A DNA stretch of 64,000 bases from Methylobacterium sp. J-068 (GCF_022829445.1 NZ_JAKSXY010000065.1:1-64000); one strand, 5' to 3'. Counted from the stretch's first letter, positions 46,175 to 56,137 are shown. Program-made: numbers and translations. Notes: a model not told the origin generated them from the letters alone.

Positions 46175-46889
46175 GCCGGCCGCGCGCGCCCTCCCCTGGC
46201 TCGACGCCACCCTGGTGGGCATCGTCCCCGCCAGCGCCCGGGTGAAGAGCTACCGCTTCCGGGTCGCCTTCGACCGGCCGATGCGGGCCGGCCAGCACGT
46301 GGACGTGCGCCTCACCGCACCGGACGGCTATCAGGCCCAGCGCAGCTACTCCATCGCCTCGGCGCCCGGCCATGACGGAACCATCGAGTTGATGATCGAG
46401 GGCTTGGCCGGCGGCGAGGTCTCGGGCTTCTTCGCGACCACGGCGGAGGTCGGCGACACGATCGAGATGCGGGGCCCGATCGGGGGCGCCTTCGTCTGGG
46501 GTCCGGAGGATGGCGGCCCGTTGCTGCTCGTCGGGGGCGGCTCCGGCGTGGTGCCGTTGCTGTCGATGCTGCGCCACCGGGCGGCCGTGGCGCCGGAGGT
46601 GCCCGCCCTCCTCCTCTACTCCGCGCGCGACGCGGACGAGGCCATCGCGGCCGAGGAGCTGGCCACTCGCGCGCGGGACGAGCCCGGGTTGGACCTGATG
46701 CTGAACCTCACCCGCGCCGGCGGGCGGCGCATCGACGCCGCGCTGATCGGCGAAGCCCTCGACCGCCTGGGCGCGCCGCGCCACGCCTATCTCTGCGGGG
46801 CCAATCCCTTCGTCGGCACGGTCTCGGACCTGCTGCTCGAGGCCGGGCTCGACCCGGCCACCATCCGCACCGAGCGCTTCGGCGGCTGA
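46167..46889 (+). CDS. FAD/NAD(P)-binding ferredoxin-reductase-type oxidoreductase
   Basis: A 240-aa flavoprotein with FAD motif RSYSIAS (near residue 52), NAD(P)-binding LLLVGGGSGVVPLLSML and C-terminal YLCGANPFVG. There is no 2Fe-2S domain. Its GTG start at 46167 lies within the end of the molybdoenzyme gene, implying translational coupling. It should pass electrons between NAD(P)H and the molybdoenzyme, which is inferred from context. Confidence 0.88.
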   Translation: MIEPAARALPWLDATLVGIVPASARVKSYRFRVAFDRPMRAGQHVDVRLTAPDGYQAQRSYSIASAPGHDGTIELMIEGLAGGEVSGFFATTAEVGDTIEMRGPIGGAFVWGPEDGGPLLLVGGGSGVVPLLSMLRHRAAVAPEVPALLLYSARDADEAIAAEELATRARDEPGLDLMLNLTRAGGRRIDAALIGEALDRLGAPRHAYLCGANPFVGTVSDLLLEAGLDPATIRTERFGG

Positions 46890-47975
46890 TCAGGCGGGGA
46901 GCCGGTCCGCCACCGTCTCGGCCAGGGACAGGCTCGAGGTCAGGCCCGGACTCTCGATGCCGTAGAGATGGACGAGGCCCGGCAGCCCGTGCTCGTTCGG
47001 GCCCTCGATCCGGAAATCCGCGGCCGCCTCGCCGGGGCCGGTGAGCTTCGGGCGGATGCCTGCGTAATCCGGCGTCAGGGCATCGTCGGGCAGACCCGGC
47101 CAGTAGCGCCGGATCGCCTGCGCGAAGATCGCCGCGCGGGCGGGATCGACGCGGTAATCGAGGTCGTCGACCCACTCGACATCGGGGCCGAAGCGCATGC
47201 GGCCGGCGAGATCGAGGGTGAGGTGGATGCCGAGCCCTCCCTCGACGGGCGCCGGATAGATCAGCCGCGAGAAGGCGGGGCGCCCGGTGCAGCCGAAATA
47301 GCTGCCCTTGGCCAGCACCTGCCGGGGTATGCGCGTGGCCGGATAGTCCGCGATGCGGGCGGCCAGGGCCTGCGCGCCGAGGCCGGCGGCGTTCACCACC
47401 GCGTCGAAGGTGAGCACCTCGCCGTTCACCGAGACGTCCCACCCGGCCCCGCTCCGGGCGATCCCGTCCACGCGGCTACCGAGGGCGATGGCGCCGCCCG
47501 CATCCTCCAAATCGCCCTGGAGCGCCAGCATGAGGCCGTGGCTGTCGACGATGCCGGTGCCGGGCGCGTGCAGGGCCGCGACGCAGGCGAGGTTCGGCTC
47601 CAGAGCCCTGGCCTCGGACGCCTCGAGGAGCGCGAGACCCGGCACGCCGTTGGCCGCGCCGCGCGTCGCGATCGCCTCGATGGCGGCCCGTTCGGCCTCC
47701 GTCGTGGCGACGATGAGCTTGCCGCAGCGCCGGTGCGCGACGCCGTGGCTCTCGCAGAAGGCGTAGAGCATCGCCGCGCCGGCGACGCAGTGATGGGCGC
47801 GCAGCGACCCGGCCGGATAGTACATCCCACCATGGATCACCTCGGAGTTCCGGGCCGAGATCCCGGTCCCGATCGCGGTCTCGGCTTCGGCCACGACGAC
47901 CGCGTGGCCGCGCCGCGCCAGGGCACGGGCCGTGGCGAGACCGACGATTCCGGCACCGACGACGAGGATATCCAT
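46890..47975 (-). CDS. FAD-dependent oxidoreductase, L-2-hydroxyglutarate oxidase (LhgO)-like
   Basis: A 361-aa DAO-family flavoprotein. The FAD fold is [52 protein letters not shown] is the signature of L-2-hydroxyglutarate oxidases, supported by [20 protein letters not shown] and [18 protein letters not shown]. Its stop abuts the plus-strand reductase (convergent, no gap). ATG 47975 overlaps the antiporter stop by one base; GTG 47978 is the alternative. Substrate assignment is probable. Confidence 0.85.
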   Translation of the reverse strand: MDILVVGAGIVGLATARALARRGHAVVVAEAETAIGTGISARNSEVIHGGMYYPAGSLRAHHCVAGAAMLYAFCESHGVAHRRCGKLIVATTEAERAAIEAIATRGAANGVPGLALLEASEARALEPNLACVAALHAPGTGIVDSHGLMLALQGDLEDAGGAIALGSRVDGIARSGAGWDVSVNGEVLTFDAVVNAAGLGAQALAARIADYPATRIPRQVLAKGSYFGCTGRPAFSRLIYPAPVEGGLGIHLTLDLAGRMRFGPDVEWVDDLDYRVDPARAAIFAQAIRRYWPGLPDDALTPDYAGIRPKLTGPGEAAADFRIEGPNEHGLPGLVHLYGIESPGLTSSLSLAETVADRLPA

Positions 47976-49096
47976 CACGGGCTGAAGATGAGCACGAGAT
48001 AGACGAAGAATACAACGAGGTGGACGGCCCCTTCCAGCACCGTGGTGCGCAGCCCCGAGAACGTCAGGGTGCTCAGGATCAGCGTGACGACGAGGAGCGT
48101 CATCTCGGTGGGCGCGAGGCCGAGCACCACGGTCTGGCCCGAGATCAGGCCCACCGCCAGGATCGCCGGCACGGTGAGGCCGATCGTCGAGGTGGCGGCG
48201 CCGAGGCAGAGGTTGATCGCCCGCTGCAACTCGTTGCGCGCCACCGCCTTCAGGGCGCTGATGCCCTCCGGCGTGAACACGATGGCGGCGATGAGTACGC
48301 CGCCGAGGGCGGTGGGCGCGCCAAGCGCCTCGATGCCGTGGTCGAGGATGGAGGCGAGGCTCTTCGACAGCAGCACGATCGGCAGGATGTTGGCGATGAG
48401 CAGGCCGACATGCGTCAGCACCGCGCGGGCGCCGACGCCGCCCTTCTCACCTTCGGGCGCCGCGTCGGGGACGTCGGCGTTGGAGCGGATCATCTGGCCG
48501 CCGTCATGGATGAAGAAGCTGCTGTGGCGGCCCGTCTGGATCATCAGGAAGATGCCGTAGAGCGAGACCGTGAAGATCGAGAACGCCACGGCCTGAAGTG
48601 TCGTCAGCGTGCCGCCGGTGGTCGAGGTGGTGAAGTTCGGGATGATCAGCGCGATGGTGGCGAGCGGGATGATCACCGACAGGAAGGCGGAGGTGCCCTG
48701 GAGGTTGTAGGATTGCTGGTGGTGGCGCAGGCCGCCGATGAGCAGGCCGAGCCCGACGATGCCGTTGAGGACGATCATCAGCACCGCGAACATCGTGTCG
48801 CGTCCCAGCGTCGGCACCGCCTTCGAGGACAGCATCACGGCCGAGACCAGGGCGACCTCGATGATGACGATGGCCAGCGTCAGCACCAGGGTGCCGAGCG
48901 GCTCGCCGAGCATGTGGGCGAGTTCCTCCGCCTCGTGCACGACCCCGAACGCCGCCCAGAGGATGACGGCGAACAGCCACAGGAACAGTCCGCTGGCCCA
49001 GAGCGGCGAATCGAGGCTTCCCAGCCAGGACGATCCGTAGACGGAGAAGGCGGCGACGCTGCCCCAGGCCACGACCAGACGTAGGAGTGCCGCCAT
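47975..49096 (-). CDS. Ca2+/H+ (or Na+/H+) antiporter, ChaA type
   Basis: A 373-aa CaCA-superfamily antiporter with about 11 membrane helices. The two inverted alpha-repeat motifs are visible: [25 protein letters not shown] near residue 70 and [38 protein letters not shown] near residue 275. A cytoplasmic loop lies near residue 190. ChaA exports Na+, K+ or Ca2+ at alkaline pH; which ion applies here cannot be read from sequence. The LhgO-like gene is coupled downstream. Confidence 0.88.
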   Translation of the reverse strand: MAALLRLVVAWGSVAAFSVYGSSWLGSLDSPLWASGLFLWLFAVILWAAFGVVHEAEELAHMLGEPLGTLVLTLAIVIIEVALVSAVMLSSKAVPTLGRDTMFAVLMIVLNGIVGLGLLIGGLRHHQQSYNLQGTSAFLSVIIPLATIALIIPNFTTSTTGGTLTTLQAVAFSIFTVSLYGIFLMIQTGRHSSFFIHDGGQMIRSNADVPDAAPEGEKGGVGARAVLTHVGLLIANILPIVLLSKSLASILDHGIEALGAPTALGGVLIAAIVFTPEGISALKAVARNELQRAINLCLGAATSTIGLTVPAILAVGLISGQTVVLGLAPTEMTLLVVTLILSTLTFSGLRTTVLEGAVHLVVFFVYLVLIFSP

Positions 49097-49414
49097 CGTT
49101 CACCTCGGGTCTCGTGAGAAGGAGGTCCGTGTCCGGACGGAGTTCGAGCGGGATTCCCACCGGACGTTGAGGCCTAGATGGCACAGCGCGGGCCCGCGCA
49201 CAGGCCGGACACGACTTTTCGCTGTGGGGCGTGCGCCGTCAGCGAAGGGCTCGCATGTGCGCACGGTCATGGCGCTGCGCGTCGGTTCCGGCTACAAGCA
49301 CGCTCATCCGTAACCGTTCGAGGCCGGAATCACGTTGTTCGAGAGGGTTTCGCGCGTCGCGCGCCTCTCGCCGGCGGGTTTCTCGCCTGCTTGCCCGCTA
49401 AGGCTTCCGTCACA
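49097..49414. other. 318-bp divergent intergenic region
   Basis: It lies between the antiporter (minus) and RNA helicase (plus) starts. The helicase frame is open through part of it (from 49178), but the translated stretch is Arg/Ala/His-rich without family similarity. It is more likely a long 5' leader, which is common for cold-regulated RNA helicases. No specific motif identified. Confidence 0.4.
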
Positions 49415-51130
49415 GTGCCCTTCCCGACCCTGCCGGCCCCGCTCGCACGAGCGCTGACCGCGCGCGACTACGAAGACCCGACGCCCGTCCAGAGCGCCGT
49501 CATCGAGGCGGCCGCGCAGGGGCGCGATCTCCTCGTCTCGGCCCAGACCGGCTCCGGCAAGACCGTGGCCTACGGTCTCGCCTTCGCCGAGACCCTCCTC
49601 GACGGCGCCGAGCGTTTCGGACCGGCCGGCGCGCCGCTGGCCCTCGTCATCGCCCCCACGCGCGAACTCGCGCTGCAGGTCGAACGGGAACTCGCCTGGC
49701 TCTATGCCGAGACCGGAGCGCGGGTGATCTCCTGCGTCGGCGGCATGGACCCGCGCCGCGAGAGCCGCCAGCTCAACGACGGCGCCCACATCGTCGTCGG
49801 CACGCCGGGGCGCCTGCGCGACCACCTGGAGCGGCGCAACCTCGCGACCCAGGATCTGCGCGCCGTCGTCCTCGACGAGGCCGACGAGATGCTCGACCTC
49901 GGCTTCCGCGACGACCTCGAATTCATCCTCTCGGTGACCCCGAAGGAGCGGCGCACGCTGCTGTTCTCCGCGACCCTGCCCAAGGCCATCGCGACCCTGG
50001 CCGAGCGCTACCAGAACGACGCGCTGCGCATCGCCGTGAAGGGCCAGGAGCGCGGCCACTCCGACATCACCTACAAGGCCATCCGCGTGGTGCCGCGCGA
50101 GTTGGAGCACGTGGTGGTCAACACCCTGCGCTTCATGGATGCGCCGACCGCGATCATCTTCTGCAACACCCGCAACGCGGTGCGCCACCTCCAGGCGGTG
50201 CTGACCGAGCGCGGCTTCTCGGCCGTGGCGCTCTCGGGCGAACTCGGTCAGGGCGAGCGCAACGCCGCCCTCCAGGCCCTGCGCGACGGGCGGGCCAAGG
50301 TCTGCGTGGCCACCGACGTCGCCGCGCGCGGCATCGATCTCCCCACCGTCAGCCTCGTCATCCACGCCGACCTGCCGCACGACGCCGAGGTGCTTCAGCA
50401 CCGCTCCGGCCGCACCGGCCGCGCCGGCCGCAAGGGCACCAGCCTCCTGCTGATCCCGGCCTCGAAGCGGCGCCGCGCCGAGCAGATGCTGATGATCGCC
50501 AAGGTCTCGTTCGAGTGGGCCGGCCCGCCCACCGCCGACGAGATCCGCCGCCTCGACGGCGAGCGCATGTGGCAGGACCCGATCTTCACCGAGGAGCCGG
50601 CGGAGGAAGACGTCGCCATGGCCGAGACCCTGATGGCGCAGCGCACGCCCCAGGAACTCGCCGCCGCGCTCGCCCGCATCTACCGCTCGCGCCTGCCCGC
50701 GCCGGAAGACGTCACCGATCCGGGTGCCGGCCCGGAGCGCAAGACGCGCCCCGTCTACGACCCCGCCGACATGGACCGGATCGACGCCCAGGGACCGGCC
50801 GTGTGGTTCCGGCTCAACCTCGGCCGGCGCGACAACGCCGACCCGCGCCGCCTGCTGCCGATGCTGACCCGGCGCGGCAATATCGGCCGCCAGGAAATCG
50901 GCGCGATCCGCATCTTCGACCGCGAGACCAAGTTCGAGGTGCGCGGCGGCGCGGCCTCGCGCTTCGCCCAGACCTTCGCCAAGAACGGCTCGCCCGAGAT
51001 CCAGGTCGAGCCCATCCTCGACGGGGAGCCGGTGCACGAGGAGAAGGGACCGAAGGGCTTCAAGAGCCCGCGCGGCGTCCGGCACGAGCGCGAGATCGCC
51101 AAGAAGCCGCGCACCAGCCGCGTCAAGTAG
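49415..51130 (+). CDS. DEAD-box RNA helicase, DbpA-like with C-terminal RNA-binding domain
   Basis: An ATP-dependent RNA helicase, 571 aa from GTG 49415, immediately before the conserved FPTLPAPLARALTARDYEDPTPVQ. All core motifs are present: AQTGSGKT, APTRELALQ, GTPGRL, LDEADEMLDLGF, FSATLP, IIFCNTRN, ATDVAARGIDLP, HRSGRTGRAGRKG. The C-terminal segment (about 440-545, RLLPMLTRRGNIGRQEIGAIRIFDRETKFEV) resembles the DbpA RNA-binding domain, followed by a basic tail. Roles in ribosome assembly or cold response are typical. The start codon is uncertain. Confidence 0.9.
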   Translation: MPFPTLPAPLARALTARDYEDPTPVQSAVIEAAAQGRDLLVSAQTGSGKTVAYGLAFAETLLDGAERFGPAGAPLALVIAPTRELALQVERELAWLYAETGARVISCVGGMDPRRESRQLNDGAHIVVGTPGRLRDHLERRNLATQDLRAVVLDEADEMLDLGFRDDLEFILSVTPKERRTLLFSATLPKAIATLAERYQNDALRIAVKGQERGHSDITYKAIRVVPRELEHVVVNTLRFMDAPTAIIFCNTRNAVRHLQAVLTERGFSAVALSGELGQGERNAALQALRDGRAKVCVATDVAARGIDLPTVSLVIHADLPHDAEVLQHRSGRTGRAGRKGTSLLLIPASKRRRAEQMLMIAKVSFEWAGPPTADEIRRLDGERMWQDPIFTEEPAEEDVAMAETLMAQRTPQELAAALARIYRSRLPAPEDVTDPGAGPERKTRPVYDPADMDRIDAQGPAVWFRLNLGRRDNADPRRLLPMLTRRGNIGRQEIGAIRIFDRETKFEVRGGAASRFAQTFAKNGSPEIQVEPILDGEPVHEEKGPKGFKSPRGVRHEREIAKKPRTSRVK

Positions 51131-51193
51131 GCCGGACGACGCCGAGTAGGCGGACGACACATCCGGCGGGGCGCCTTGCGGGGCGCCCCCGGA

Positions 51194-52102
51194 TCAGAAG
51201 CTGTCGGGGAGGTTCTTCACGGCGTTGCCGAGCGCCTCGACGCCTTCCGCGAGCCTGCGTCCGGCGGGCGCCAGCGACGGCACCTTGATGCCGAACACCT
51301 CCGTCTGTTCCGCCTCGGCCGCCTGCGGCTCCGGCGCGGTGGCGGACACGACCTTCGTGCCGGCAGCCTTCGCGACGACGGGCTTGGCGACGACGGGCTT
51401 GGCGGGCGCCGTTGCGGCGACGGCCTTCCGCTTCGGCGCCTCGCGCTCGGGCGGCAGCGCCGTGAAGGTGGCGTTGGTGGCGCGCGACCGGGTCGTCTCG
51501 GCCGGCGACGGCGCGACGAGCGCCGCCGTGCGGGCGGCCGGCACCAGCGAGGCCGGGCGCGCCGGAGGCAGGATCGCGGCATTCTCGATCGGCGGCAGGC
51601 GCGCCGGCTTCGGCGCGGGCTCGACCCGCTTCTCCGGCACCGCCGCCGTGGCGGCCATGGGTGTGGGCAGGGGTGCGGCCGCCGGGATCACGGCCGGCGC
51701 GATCGTGGCGACCTGCGTCGCGGGCGCCTTCGCCACCGCGACGGGGGGCCGGAACTGACCCGGCATCGCCTCGGTGACGAGCTTGGCTTCCGGAATGGCC
51801 TTGGTTTCCAGACTGGGCTTGGTTTCTAGGCTGGGTTTGGCGGGCGCCAGGGCCGGAACGCCGTCCCGCAGATCGGGCCATTCGGACGCGGTCCGCGTGA
51901 TGGTCGCGGTCCGGATCGAGGCCCGGGCGATCTGCGGTCCGGCGAGGCCACCGAGCATCGACGAGGCCACGGCGGCAAAGCCCGCGAGGCCGAGAACGCC
52001 GAGGCCCGACAGGAGGATCAGGCGAAGATTCGCGCGCGACGGACGCGGAGCCGGCATCACCGCGCGCCGGGTCTCGGAGGGGTCGATCGTCACGGGCATC
52101 AT
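51194..52102 (-). CDS. Ala/Pro/Lys-rich membrane-anchored protein, unknown function
   Basis: A 302-aa protein starting at ATG 52102 (Met-Met). A short cytoplasmic head precedes one transmembrane helix (LILLSGLGVLGLAGFAAVASSML, about residues 27-50). A long low-complexity Ala/Pro/Lys/Val region follows, with short repeats (KPSLETK, AKPVVAK). The only conserved-looking part is the C-terminal 30 residues (GIKVPSLAPAGRRLAEGVEALGNAVKN). No domain is recognised; an envelope-spanning linker-type protein is possible. Confidence 0.65.
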   Translation of the reverse strand: MMPVTIDPSETRRAVMPAPRPSRANLRLILLSGLGVLGLAGFAAVASSMLGGLAGPQIARASIRTATITRTASEWPDLRDGVPALAPAKPSLETKPSLETKAIPEAKLVTEAMPGQFRPPVAVAKAPATQVATIAPAVIPAAAPLPTPMAATAAVPEKRVEPAPKPARLPPIENAAILPPARPASLVPAARTAALVAPSPAETTRSRATNATFTALPPEREAPKRKAVAATAPAKPVVAKPVVAKAAGTKVVSATAPEPQAAEAEQTEVFGIKVPSLAPAGRRLAEGVEALGNAVKNLPDSF

Positions 52103-52336
52103 GGCAAGGTCATCTCGGCTACGGGCATCCTGACTTGAGAGATCGCGACCGCTCGACTTGACCGTTGCCAGCCGATCACGCTGCCCCGTCCGGCACCTGA
52201 CGCACGGCGCCACCCGAAGGTCGGCGCCCGCGTGTAACGAAAAAGGCTCCGCAATAGGGCACGAAGATGTCCTCACCCGCACCGGACGATCATCGCGGGC
52301 CGAGGCCTGCGACGAATCTGAATAAGCTCCACAGGT

Positions 52337-53326
52337 TTAACGAGGCGTATCGTTCCTCGACTTGGCGTCCGCCTGTTCCCGCACCACGCGCGCCACGCCG
52401 CGCGTCCGCCGCGTCGCCGCGCGGGCATCCAGCGGTTCGCCGGCGGCGAGGCGGGTCTTGAGGGCGACGAGATCCGGGTCGCCCCACCGGGCGAGGATCG
52501 CCTGAAAGGCGGCGTGGCGCTCCGCGTCGAACGGTCGGGGATTCCGCGCGGCATCCCGGCAGGGATGGGCCGGGTGAAGGGTCGCGACAGGGACGAGCCC
52601 TGGGGGGATCGGCGCCGTCGCCGCATGGGTCCGCCGGAGCGTCAGCAGGCGCGGCAGGACGAACCCGCGCGGGGCGGGCGGGCTGGCCTGCGATCCGGCG
52701 AAGACCTCGACGCGCCCGAGCGGGGTCGTCACCACGAGGTCGACGGCTCGGCTCGCGATGAGGTCGAGGATCGGGCTGCCGCCCTCGAAGGCAGGGCGGC
52801 CGAGGCGGTCGCGTAAACCGGCGAGAAGGACCGGATCGCCGGTGCGCAGTCCGACGCGGCCCTGCGGCAGATCGAGGCCGAGGTCGAACAGGTTATCCCC
52901 AGAATTCTCGACCCGGATCGCGCCGTGATCGGCCCCCGTCTCCGTGACCACGCCCGCCCCCGGAAACGGACACGCCGCGCGCGGCAGGCACAGGGCCACG
53001 GCGTGGCTCCACCCGCCCGTGAAGGCCGTCTCGTAGGCGATCGGCACGGCCGCGCCGGCAGCGAGGGCGATCCCGCCCCGTGCGGTCTCCAGACCGGTCC
53101 GCCCCGCTTCGAATCGGCGCGCGGGCTCGTCGGCCGTGCGCCCGAATTCGGCGAGGGCCCCGAAGCCGCCGAGGCTCCAGGTCGCGTCCGGATCGGCGAG
53201 CGCCGCATCGATCAGCGCGCGGACGGCCTCCGTCGAACGGATGTCCGGCCCCCTATCCACGGGCATCGCGCGGGCCGGCGCACCGCCCCCTGTGCCATCG
53301 GCGACCACTTCGGCTAGAAGGAGCAC
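52337..53326 (-). CDS. Hypothetical protein, about 329 aa
   Basis: I do not recognise a family. The sequence is globular-looking, not low complexity, with IRSTEAVRALIDAALADPDATWSLGGFGALAEFGR near residue 30, GGWSHAVALCLP, DLGLDLPQGRVGLRTGD and HAAFQAILARWGDPDLVALKTRLAAGEPLDA. Codon use matches neighbours and the composition is that of a real gene. It lacks a signal peptide and membrane helices. It is divergent from the histidine kinase with only about 35 bp between starts, so the two may share regulation. Confidence 0.7.
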   Translation of the reverse strand: MLLLAEVVADGTGGGAPARAMPVDRGPDIRSTEAVRALIDAALADPDATWSLGGFGALAEFGRTADEPARRFEAGRTGLETARGGIALAAGAAVPIAYETAFTGGWSHAVALCLPRAACPFPGAGVVTETGADHGAIRVENSGDNLFDLGLDLPQGRVGLRTGDPVLLAGLRDRLGRPAFEGGSPILDLIASRAVDLVVTTPLGRVEVFAGSQASPPAPRGFVLPRLLTLRRTHAATAPIPPGLVPVATLHPAHPCRDAARNPRPFDAERHAAFQAILARWGDPDLVALKTRLAAGEPLDARAATRRTRGVARVVREQADAKSRNDTPR

Positions 53327-53361
53327 GGCCCGATGCCGCCCACCCGCCCATTGAAGGCACG

Positions 53362-54870
53362 ATGCCCCGAGACACAGCCTCGACGGCGCCCCGTTCCCGG
53401 GCGCCCCGACGTTCCTGGCGAACGTCGGCGATCCCCGTCCCCGACGCGCCGGGCGCGAAGCGCCGGGCCTGGTCGAACTGGTCGTCCTGGCCCACGCGCA
53501 CGCGGATGATCGCCCTCGTCGTCGCCATCGATGTCCTGGCCGCGCTGGTGTCCTGTTCGGTGATCGTGCTGAACGCGCGTTCGGCCGTCGAGGTCGAGAT
53601 GCAGGCGGCGATGACGAATGTCGAGCTTCTGGTCTCGGACACGATCGATCTCGCCCAGGCCGGGGCTCCGAGCGGCATCCTCCAGACCCTCAACCTGCGC
53701 ATCCACGACCTTCGTCACGTCCGCGTCACGGTGCTGGACGCGTCGGGCGCCGTCGTCACCAGCGGCCTGGCCCGGATTCGGCGCGACCAGCACGCCGCGC
53801 CGGCCTGGTTCGCCGCGCTGATCGCCCCGCCGATCCGCGAGCACGATCTGCCGATCGTCGCGCGGGGACAGCGCATCGGCACGGCGCGCATCACGACTCA
53901 GCCGCGCGACGAGATCGACGAGGTCTGGGGCTACGCGGTCTCGCTCTCCCTGACGAGCCTGGGGCTCAGCCTGGGATTGCTGATCGCGCTCTACATCGCC
54001 TTCGGCCGGGTGCTGGCGCCGCTGACCCGCCTCGCCGACGGGCTCACGCAGCTGGAGCGGCAGGACTACACCGCGCGCCTCGAGCCGCCGGCCTCGCGCG
54101 AGCTCGCCATCATCGCCCGCCGCTTCAACAGCGTGGCCCAGGCCCTGTCCGAGACGCGCGCGGCGAATGGACGCCTGAACCGCCAGCTCCTCAGCGCGCA
54201 GGACGACGAGCGCCGCCGCACCGCCCTCGAACTCCACGACGAGTTCGGCCCCTGCCTGTTCGCGCTCGAGGCCAACGCCGCCTCGGTGATCCGGATCGCC
54301 GAGGCCGAGGCGGTGCCCGACCGCGAGCGCCTGAAGCTCCGGGCCCAGGAGATCGCCAGCATCGTCGGTCAGGTCCAGGTCCAGAACCGGGACCTGCTCA
54401 ACCGCCTGCGGCCCCACGCCCTGGGCCAGGTGCCGCTGTCGGAATGCCTCGACCTGCTGCTGCGCGACTTCCGGCGGCGCCATGCGGGCACCCGCTTTGC
54501 CGGCACCTTCGAGGGGCTGGCGCGGGGCTACGGCGACGTCACCGACCTGACGGTGTTCCGCTGCATCCAGGAGAGCATGACCAACGCCGTGCGGCATGGC
54601 CGGGCCTCGAACGTCACGGTGCGGGCGCAGGAGGAATCCGATCCGGTCTCGCCGAGCGGGCGGGCGCTGCGGATCACCATCCGCGACGATGGCGGCGGCG
54701 TCGCGCCGGATCACGGCCTCGGGCTCGGACTCTCGGGGATGCGCGAGCGCGTGGAAGCGCTCGGCGGAAGCTTCGGACTTGACAACGGGCAGCCCGGCGC
54801 GGTTGTCCGGATCATGATCCCGCTCGACGGTGAGCAGGACGCGGACACGAGTACGATTCCAGGCGCATGA
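53362..54870 (+). CDS. Membrane sensor histidine kinase, NarL-class (HisKA_3)
   Basis: A 502-aa sensor. A basic cytoplasmic head precedes TM1 near residues 48-70, a periplasmic domain of about 115 residues, and TM2 near 193-216. A HAMP linker follows (RVLAPLTRLADGLTQLERQDYTARLEPP). The HisKA_3 dimerisation helix has the phospho-acceptor His292 in ALELHDEFGPCLFALEANA. The ATPase domain has CIQESMTNAVRHG and DDGGGVAPDHGLGLGLSGMRERV. Its stop overlaps the response regulator start (ATGA). The signal is unknown. Confidence 0.92.
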   Translation: MPRDTASTAPRSRAPRRSWRTSAIPVPDAPGAKRRAWSNWSSWPTRTRMIALVVAIDVLAALVSCSVIVLNARSAVEVEMQAAMTNVELLVSDTIDLAQAGAPSGILQTLNLRIHDLRHVRVTVLDASGAVVTSGLARIRRDQHAAPAWFAALIAPPIREHDLPIVARGQRIGTARITTQPRDEIDEVWGYAVSLSLTSLGLSLGLLIALYIAFGRVLAPLTRLADGLTQLERQDYTARLEPPASRELAIIARRFNSVAQALSETRAANGRLNRQLLSAQDDERRRTALELHDEFGPCLFALEANAASVIRIAEAEAVPDRERLKLRAQEIASIVGQVQVQNRDLLNRLRPHALGQVPLSECLDLLLRDFRRRHAGTRFAGTFEGLARGYGDVTDLTVFRCIQESMTNAVRHGRASNVTVRAQEESDPVSPSGRALRITIRDDGGGVAPDHGLGLGLSGMRERVEALGGSFGLDNGQPGAVVRIMIPLDGEQDADTSTIPGA

Positions 54871-55541
54871 ACGCGATCGCCCACACCACCGCGAGACACG
54901 CCGCCGAGGCGCCGGCCCTCGTCATCGACGATCACCCGATCGTGCTCCAGGGCTGCCGCCGGGTCCTCGAGGATGCCGGCATCGAGCGCATCGCCGAGGC
55001 CACCAGCGTGGTGGCGGGCTACCGCAAGTTCCTGCGCCTGCGCCCCGCGACGGTGATCTGCGACCTCACCTTCCAGAACACCGGCCTCGCCGGGCTGCAC
55101 CTGATCCGGCGCATGCGAAGCGCGAACCCGGCCGCGCGCATCCTCGTGTTCAGCATGCACAACGATCCCGTGATCGTGTCGCGGGCCCTGGAAGCGGGCG
55201 CCCTCGGATACGTGCTCAAGGACCATGCGTCCGGGGAATTGTTCGAGGCCTTCGAGCGCGTGCGCGCCGGCCACCCCTATCTCGACCGCCGCCTCGCCAC
55301 GGAAGTCGCGATGCTGCGCACCAATCCCAAGCGCACGCCCGAGACGCAGCTGACGCCGCGCGAACTCCAGATCCTGCAGCGTCTCGCCCAGGGCAAATCC
55401 TACGGCACCATCGCGAGCGACCTGTCGGTGAGCTACAAGACCGTCACCAACGCCTGCTCGCTGATGCGCCAGAAGCTCGGGGTGCGCACCCTCGCCGAGC
55501 TGATCCACGTGGCGGTGACGCAGGCGCAGCGGCAGAGCTGA
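54867..55541 (+). CDS. LuxR/NarL-family response regulator
   Basis: Cognate partner of the upstream kinase by overlap. The 224 aa contain a receiver with Asp21-Asp22, phospho-acceptor Asp66 (VICDLTFQ) and Lys118 (GYVLKD). A LuxR-type HTH spans 162-220 (LTPRELQILQRLAQGKSYGTIASDLSVSYKTVTNACSLMRQKLG). It should bind DNA as a dimer. No target is evident in the flanking sequence. Confidence 0.93.
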   Translation: MNAIAHTTARHAAEAPALVIDDHPIVLQGCRRVLEDAGIERIAEATSVVAGYRKFLRLRPATVICDLTFQNTGLAGLHLIRRMRSANPAARILVFSMHNDPVIVSRALEAGALGYVLKDHASGELFEAFERVRAGHPYLDRRLATEVAMLRTNPKRTPETQLTPRELQILQRLAQGKSYGTIASDLSVSYKTVTNACSLMRQKLGVRTLAELIHVAVTQAQRQS

Positions 55542-55545
55542 GGCC

Positions 55546-55962
55546 TCAGCAGAGGCCCCCCATCGCACGGACGATCGCCCACTCGTCGTCGCTCACCGGC
55601 TGCACCGAGAGCCGGGAATTGTTGACGAGGATCATCGCGGCGAGGCGCGGCTCCGCCTTGATCGCCTCCAGGGTCACGGCGCGCGCCAGCGGCGCGACGG
55701 CCCGCAGATCCACCATGCCGAAGCGGCCGGTCGGGTCGGAATCATCCGGGTAGTAGGGCCGGATCACCTCCACGATGCCCACCACCGCCTTGCCCTCGTT
55801 CGAGTGGTAGAAGAAGCCCTGCTCGCCGACCTCCATCGCCATGAGGTGCTTCTTGGCGACGTGGTTGCGCACGCCGTTCCAGTGCGTGCCGGCCGGGCCG
55901 GCGGCCACCTGCTGGTCCCAGGACCAGGTCGAGGGCTCGGACTTGTAGAGCCAGTGGGCCAT
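55546..55962 (-). CDS. EVE-domain protein
   Basis: A 138-aa single EVE (PUA-like) domain: HWLYKSEPSTWSWDQQVAAG, WNGVRNHVAKKHLMAMEVGEQGFFYHSNEGKAVVGIVEV, DPTGRFGMVDLRAV and LSVQPVSDDEWAIV. EVE domains read modified bases in DNA or RNA. Stand-alone bacterial versions are widespread core genes without established substrate. It is convergent with the response regulator, leaving only 4 bp. Confidence 0.92.
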   Translation of the reverse strand: MAHWLYKSEPSTWSWDQQVAAGPAGTHWNGVRNHVAKKHLMAMEVGEQGFFYHSNEGKAVVGIVEVIRPYYPDDSDPTGRFGMVDLRAVAPLARAVTLEAIKAEPRLAAMILVNNSRLSVQPVSDDEWAIVRAMGGLC

Positions 55963-55991
55963 GCGCTTCTCCGACGGACGGAGGGCTCTCT

Positions 55992-56036
55992 AGCACCCGG
56001 GAAGCGTGGCCGTCAGCACCCGGAAGCGTGGCCGTC
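55992..56036 (+). repeat. Tandem duplication of 22-23 bp
   Basis: AGCACCCGGGAAGCGTGGC-type units at 55992-56014 and 56015-56036 differ by one G. They lie in the EVE gene upstream region, shortly before copy B of the 29-bp repeat. Confidence 0.75.
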
Positions 56037-56053
56037 CTGGCAAATCCCATCGC

Positions 56054-56082
56054 TCCCTCCGGGATGGCGGAGCTGGGCTTCG
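56054..56082 (+). repeat. 29-bp dispersed repeat, copy B
   Basis: It matches 15973-16001 at 26 of 29 positions; the core GATGGCGGA-type and CTGGGCTTCG segments are conserved. It lies between the OGFr-domain gene end and the EVE gene start. Confidence 0.45.
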
Positions 56083-56137
56083 CTCGGGCGCCGCGCGGGC
56101 CTGCCGCGACGAGGTCCGGTTCGATCGCGCCGTCGTA

